DNA of 33,100 nt from Desulfovibrio sp. (lineage in GTDB: Bacteria > Desulfobacterota > Desulfovibrionia > Desulfovibrionales > Desulfovibrionaceae). The first letter of the stretch is position 1; each line of letters opens with the position of its first letter. The position numbers were made by a program, and so were the translations under genes. Shown here in pieces: positions 29,445-33,100 of this stretch. The stretch is taken from positions 1-33,100 of the forward strand of contig JAISOT010000058.1 of the NCBI GenBank assembly GCA_031275465.1, written 5' to 3'. The notes beneath the pieces are model-generated. The model searched no databases and was not told where the DNA came from. It saw only the letters and a program-made list of their open reading frames with translations.

Positions 29445-31802
29445 TCACTTCCCCGAGGGTTTCGGGGCCGCGGGCGCTGCGCCTACAGCGGCCATGCTTT
29501 GCCTGGAGCGCTCGCGAAGGCGTTGCAAAACCTTGTCGCGCGGCCCGTCCATTTTGATCTGTCCGTTCTCCATAACGATCAGGCGTTCCACGATGCGCAG
29601 CATGGAAAGCCGGTGGGTGACAAGCACGACGGTTCTGCCTTCCATAATGGTCTGCAGGCGCTTTTGCAGCATGAGTTCCGAATCGGTATCCATATTGCTG
29701 GTGGGCTCGTCCAGAATCAATACCTCAGGGTCACGCACCAGCGCGCGGGCCAGAGCCACCGATTGCCGCTGCCCTCCGGAAAGCGCTTTGCCCTGCTCGC
29801 CGACCTGCGCGGCAAAACCGGCCGGGTTGTTGCGCAAAAAATCGGTAACCCCGGCCAGCGCCGCGGCGCGCAGAACCAGATGATCGTTGATGGTGGGATC
29901 CCCAAGAGCGATGTTGTCCCGGATACTGCCGTAAAACAGGGTGATATCCTGCGGCAGAACGCCAACGCGCCCGCGCAAATCAGAGCTGGGAATCTGGCGA
30001 ATGTCCACATCGCCGAATTTGACGGCCCCTTCCTTGGGTTGATAAAGACCTATCAGCAGCCTGGAGAGAGTGCTTTTTCCGGAACCCATGGGGCCGATCA
30101 CGCCGACGCGCTCACCCTGCTCAATGTGCAGTGAAACGCGGTCAAGCGCCAGCCTCTCGGAACCCGGATAGGCAAAGGAAACTTCTTCCAGGGTAAACGA
30201 CGGACGCAGCATTCCAAAATCCATGCAGCTCCGTTCCACCTGGTTTTCCGAAGGCAGTTCCATAAGCATGTCGAGCGCTTGCAGCGTCACCCGGGAATTC
30301 TGTATGCGCGTGAGAAGGGAAGCCATCTGCAGGAGCGGGGCCATGGTCCGGCCGACAAGAATGTTGGCGCCGATAAGGGCGCCCATCGTCATCTCGCCGT
30401 CATTGATGCGGTATACGCCCCACACGATCATGGCCACGGTTACGATTTGCGTTATAAGCATGGATGCCGTGATGGCCATGTTGTTGTATTTGCGCGCCTC
30501 GCTGTTTGACTTTGCCGAAAGACCCACCACCGATTCCCAGAGGCGCTGCATACGGCTTTCGGCCATGCAGGATTTCAGCGTCTCCAGGCCGGCGACGATT
30601 TCGACAAGCAGAGCGTTTTTTTGCATATTCTGCTTGTAACTTGTCTCGGCGCACTGTTTGGACCGATACTGCAAAAAGACCCCCACCCCCACAAGCAGGG
30701 GAATGGCGCCGAGCGGCAGAAATACCAGCGGGCCGCCGATGAAGACGATAAGCAGAAGAAAGATAACCAGGAAAGGCAGGTCGATACACGCGAGCAGGCT
30801 GGATGAGCTGAAAAATTCACGCAGTTGCTCAAACTCGCGAAGGTTGTTGACAAGCGCTCCGGTAGATTCAGGCTTGGCGTCAAGACGCATGGAAAGAACT
30901 TTTTCGACCAGGGTGCTGGAAAGCACAATATCCGCGTTGCGTCCCGCAAGATCGACAAAATGGGTACGTAGCGACGAGAGCAAAAAATTGAACAGGTAGA
31001 TAATGGCTATGCCCGTGGCCAGCACCCACAATGAATCAAGCGCGGCAGGTCCGTTGGGCACGACGCGGTCATACACGTTCATGGTAAAAAGCGGGCTGGC
31101 CACGGCAATCAGGTTGATCACCACGCTGGCCAGAGCCACGTGCCGGTAAATGGGGGCGTAATAACGCAACACATCCCAGAACCAGCGCTTTCCCCTGGAA
31201 AGCACAAGTTTTTCCGCGCGATCGTCAGGAGCGGCCTGTACGGCGGCAAAGAGCGCATAGCCGGAATAATCGGCCCTGATGGTTTCAAGCGGCACAACCT
31301 GCGCCGTCTCGTTCGTTTCCGGGAAAATGACTTCCGCCGAATCCCCCCTTATGGAGGTAAGCACGCAGCAGCGGTCCCTGGTGAGCAACAAAATGCAGGG
31401 CAGAACCGGCTCAGGTATGTCCTCCAGAGCGGGCTTGTAAACAATCCGGCCGGACAGACCCGCTTTTCGCGCCGCGCGCAGGCATGCCTGGGGCGTGACA
31501 TTGCTGCCGGTAAGGCCCGCCATAAGGTACTGCGGCGAAACGATCTTGCCGCGCAAGCGCAGCAGGACAGCCAGACTTCGCAACAGGCCGGGCATGAAAT
31601 CCACGTCTGAAGGTCGCAACGGCCCTGTGGATTTGCCCGCTCCAGCCGGAGGAGAAGAAGACGACGGCGCGACAGGCCCCGCGGCAGCGCCGCTGAGGGC
31701 GGGAACCTTCTCATTTCCCTCTGCCGTTGTTTCCCGGGCGGATGACGCCTGACTCGCGTCGGGAAAAGCACCATCGGGAGATATCGGGCTGATCTTTTCC
31801 AT
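29445..31802 (-). CDS. Type I secretion system permease/ATPase, LapB-type with C39-like domain lacking the catalytic Cys
   Basis: GPMGSGKSTLSRLLIGLY, KALSGGQRQSVALARALVRDPEVLILDEPTSNMD, ABC TM domain, N-terminal SPQYLMAGLTGSNVTPQACLRAARKAGLSGRIVYKP (C39-like). ATG at 31802 (MEKISPISPDG) preferred over 31934. Confidence 0.94.
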   Translation of the reverse strand: MEKISPISPDGAFPDASQASSARETTAEGNEKVPALSGAAAGPVAPSSSSPPAGAGKSTGPLRPSDVDFMPGLLRSLAVLLRLRGKIVSPQYLMAGLTGSNVTPQACLRAARKAGLSGRIVYKPALEDIPEPVLPCILLLTRDRCCVLTSIRGDSAEVIFPETNETAQVVPLETIRADYSGYALFAAVQAAPDDRAEKLVLSRGKRWFWDVLRYYAPIYRHVALASVVINLIAVASPLFTMNVYDRVVPNGPAALDSLWVLATGIAIIYLFNFLLSSLRTHFVDLAGRNADIVLSSTLVEKVLSMRLDAKPESTGALVNNLREFEQLREFFSSSSLLACIDLPFLVIFLLLIVFIGGPLVFLPLGAIPLLVGVGVFLQYRSKQCAETSYKQNMQKNALLVEIVAGLETLKSCMAESRMQRLWESVVGLSAKSNSEARKYNNMAITASMLITQIVTVAMIVWGVYRINDGEMTMGALIGANILVGRTMAPLLQMASLLTRIQNSRVTLQALDMLMELPSENQVERSCMDFGMLRPSFTLEEVSFAYPGSERLALDRVSLHIEQGERVGVIGPMGSGKSTLSRLLIGLYQPKEGAVKFGDVDIRQIPSSDLRGRVGVLPQDITLFYGSIRDNIALGDPTINDHLVLRAAALAGVTDFLRNNPAGFAAQVGEQGKALSGGQRQSVALARALVRDPEVLILDEPTSNMDTDSELMLQKRLQTIMEGRTVVLVTHRLSMLRIVERLIVMENGQIKMDGPRDKVLQRLRERSRQSMAAVGAAPAAPKPSGK

Positions 31803-31899
31803 GTAATTTCCAGCAAATAAGTATATAAACCTTTCGCAAGGCACGGGGTTGCCGGTATGCCGGACAGCTCCGGGCGTTGCCGCAATGACGCGGCTCTCA

Positions 31900-31929
31900 G
31901 TTATACTGTTATACCAATAAAAAAAACAA
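31900..31929 (-). promoter_or_regulatory. Candidate sigma-70 promoter of the T1SS operon
   Basis: Minus strand TTGTTT (31929-31924), 18-nt spacer, TATAAC (31905-31900). A second TATAAC lies at 31913-31908 and an 8-T tract at 31926-31919. Confidence 0.4.
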
Positions 31930-31944
31930 TTCAAGTCATTTCAA

Positions 31945-31965
31945 GCGGCGCGCATTCCGCGCCGC
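31945..31965 (-). terminator. Strong GC hairpin at the end of small ORF 31941-32216, possibly a terminator
   Basis: GCGGCGCG-CATTC-CGCGCCGC, perfect 8-bp stem. On the minus strand a T8 tract follows only after ~18 nt, so it is an atypical terminator. Confidence 0.3.
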
Positions 31966-32204
31966 GCGTTCTTCGCCGGGAGCGACAGTCGCGCCAGGAA
32001 CGCTTGCGGGCCAGGTCGATTCGCTGTGAACGCGGCAACCTTCATACGGCATGCCTGGAGCATCTGAATATCCTGCAGGACGGTCTGGTCTGCCCGCGCG
32101 GCCCGCGCCACTTCTTCACGGCGATTTGCCGAGTCGGGCATACGCATCCCGCAGCTTGGGCGCGATGCCGGGAACGTGTCTGATGCCTTGAGGATTCCAG
32201 GCGA

Positions 32205-32232
32205 TTGACTTGACATTCAATTCCATTAAAAT
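32205..32232 (+). promoter_or_regulatory. Candidate sigma-70 promoter for tssA
   Basis: TTGACT (32205-32210), 16-nt spacer, TAAAAT (32227-32232), ~50 nt before the tssA ATG. Confidence 0.5.
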
Positions 32233-32284
32233 CACACTGGTAAGACAGTTCGTAGGGCTTATCAACAGGGTATATTTGCGGGGT

Positions 32285-33100
32285 ATGTCTGTGGACGCGA
32301 CATTTGTTGACCTGTGCATGCATCCCATAACCGGCGAAAAACCGGCCGGCGAAGACGCGCGCTATGCTCCCGAATACGCCGGCGTCCTTGCCGAGATAGA
32401 AAAACTCAGCTTTTCCGGCCAGGGGGACACCCCGTCCTGGCCCGTTGTCGAGAAACTGGGCATCTCCATTCTCACCGCCAAATCCAAAGATATACTGATT
32501 GCCTCCTATCTGGCCGTGGCCCTGTGGCACAACAAAGGGCTGGAAGGCATGCTGGCGGGGATACGCCTGCTTTCAGGGCTGCTCGACGCTTTCTGGGAGA
32601 CGGCCTGGCCCTCGCTCAAGCGCATGCGCGCCCGCGTGAACGCTTTTGACTGGTGGCACGAACGCACCCATGCCTTTATTCAGGAACAGGCCGCGGAAAA
32701 CGTGATCATTGCCGCCGAGATGCAACAAGACCTGCTGGATGCCCTTGCCGCGCTGAATGCGCGCGTAAGCTCCCTCTTGCCGGACGCCGCGCCGATGCAG
32801 GATCTGATAGTCGGCGTCCGGCGTCTGTCCGCGCAGTCTCCGCAAGAGCAGCACTCGCCGGAGGCCGCGCCGCCTTCCGGACAAAACCGGATTTCCGCCG
32901 CGCGGCCAGCGCCTCCCCATTCCCCAACGCCGGACAAGGCGGCCTCCGATGACCCCTCCGTCCTGCGCCGGCGATTTACGGCAGCGGCGCAGAGCTATCT
33001 GGCTGTCGCCAGGCGCGCCGGACCGACGGACGCCAACCTGTGGCGGCTTAACCGCCTCATCCTGTGGGGGGGCATCAACGCCCCGCCCGAAGCGGAAAAC
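32285..33100 (+). CDS. tssA: Type VI secretion system protein TssA (ImpA_N domain; truncated by right edge)
   Basis: ATG at 32285 opens a frame to the end of the window: MSVDATFVDLCMHPITGEKPAGEDARYAPEYAGVLAEIEKL...SKDILIASYLAVALWHNKGLEGMLAGIRLLSGLLDAFWETAWPSLKRMRARVNAFDWWHERTH, characteristic of TssA/ImpA N termini. Confidence 0.88.
   Translation, partial: MSVDATFVDLCMHPITGEKPAGEDARYAPEYAGVLAEIEKLSFSGQGDTPSWPVVEKLGISILTAKSKDILIASYLAVALWHNKGLEGMLAGIRLLSGLLDAFWETAWPSLKRMRARVNAFDWWHERTHAFIQEQAAENVIIAAEMQQDLLDALAALNARVSSLLPDAAPMQDLIVGVRRLSAQSPQEQHSPEAAPPSGQNRISAARPAPPHSPTPDKAASDDPSVLRRRFTAAAQSYLAVARRAGPTDANLWRLNRLILWGGINAPPEAEN

Noticed and set aside
29445-31802. Active bacteriocin-type C39 peptidase in the T1SS ATPase
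   Set aside because: The N-terminal domain has SPQYLMAGL where a catalytic Cys would be expected, so it is read as a C39-like non-peptidase domain.
1-33100. CRISPR arrays, tRNA/rRNA genes, IS elements or phage genes
   Set aside because: No regularly spaced repeats, tRNA-like cloverleaf sequences, transposase/integrase motifs or rRNA stretches were noticed on reading; a tRNAscan or ISfinder run would be needed to exclude them formally.

Overview
This 33.1 kb window is gene-dense bacterial chromosome. Gene content and order (rpoN-hpf-rapZ-EIIA(Man), clpS/clpA, radA, LapB-type type I secretion) suggest Desulfovibrionaceae, but that is inference only. No rRNA, tRNA, CRISPR array or mobile element was recognised. 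Left to right: (1) a periplasmic sugar/AI-2-type binding protein followed by a sensor histidine kinase with no ABC permease or ATPase, a LuxP/LuxQ-like layout; (2) EttA-type ABC-F protein and a DUF4139 protein; (3) a minus-strand rpoN-hpf-rapZ-EIIA(Man) block that lacks ptsN between hpf and rapZ and whose EIIA has Tyr where the phosphorylatable His is expected; (4) a housekeeping minus-strand run: gatB, a diverged DUF89/ARMT1-like protein, nadK, clpA, clpS, CYTH, radA, a membrane protein of unknown function, and a methyltransferase; (5) plus-strand TolC and RNase J; (6) a tight minus-strand operon encoding a LapB-type T1SS ATPase, an HlyD-type adaptor with a ~190-aa N-terminal extension, a membrane PAS sensor with a strongly degenerate HD-GYP domain, and a GT4 glycosyltransferase; (7) the start of tssA (type VI secretion) at the right edge. 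The best candidate for an undescribed system is (6): a T1SS operon translationally coupled to a catalytically degenerate HD-GYP receptor, analogous to LapD inside-out control, with no LapG protease or adhesin gene in the window.
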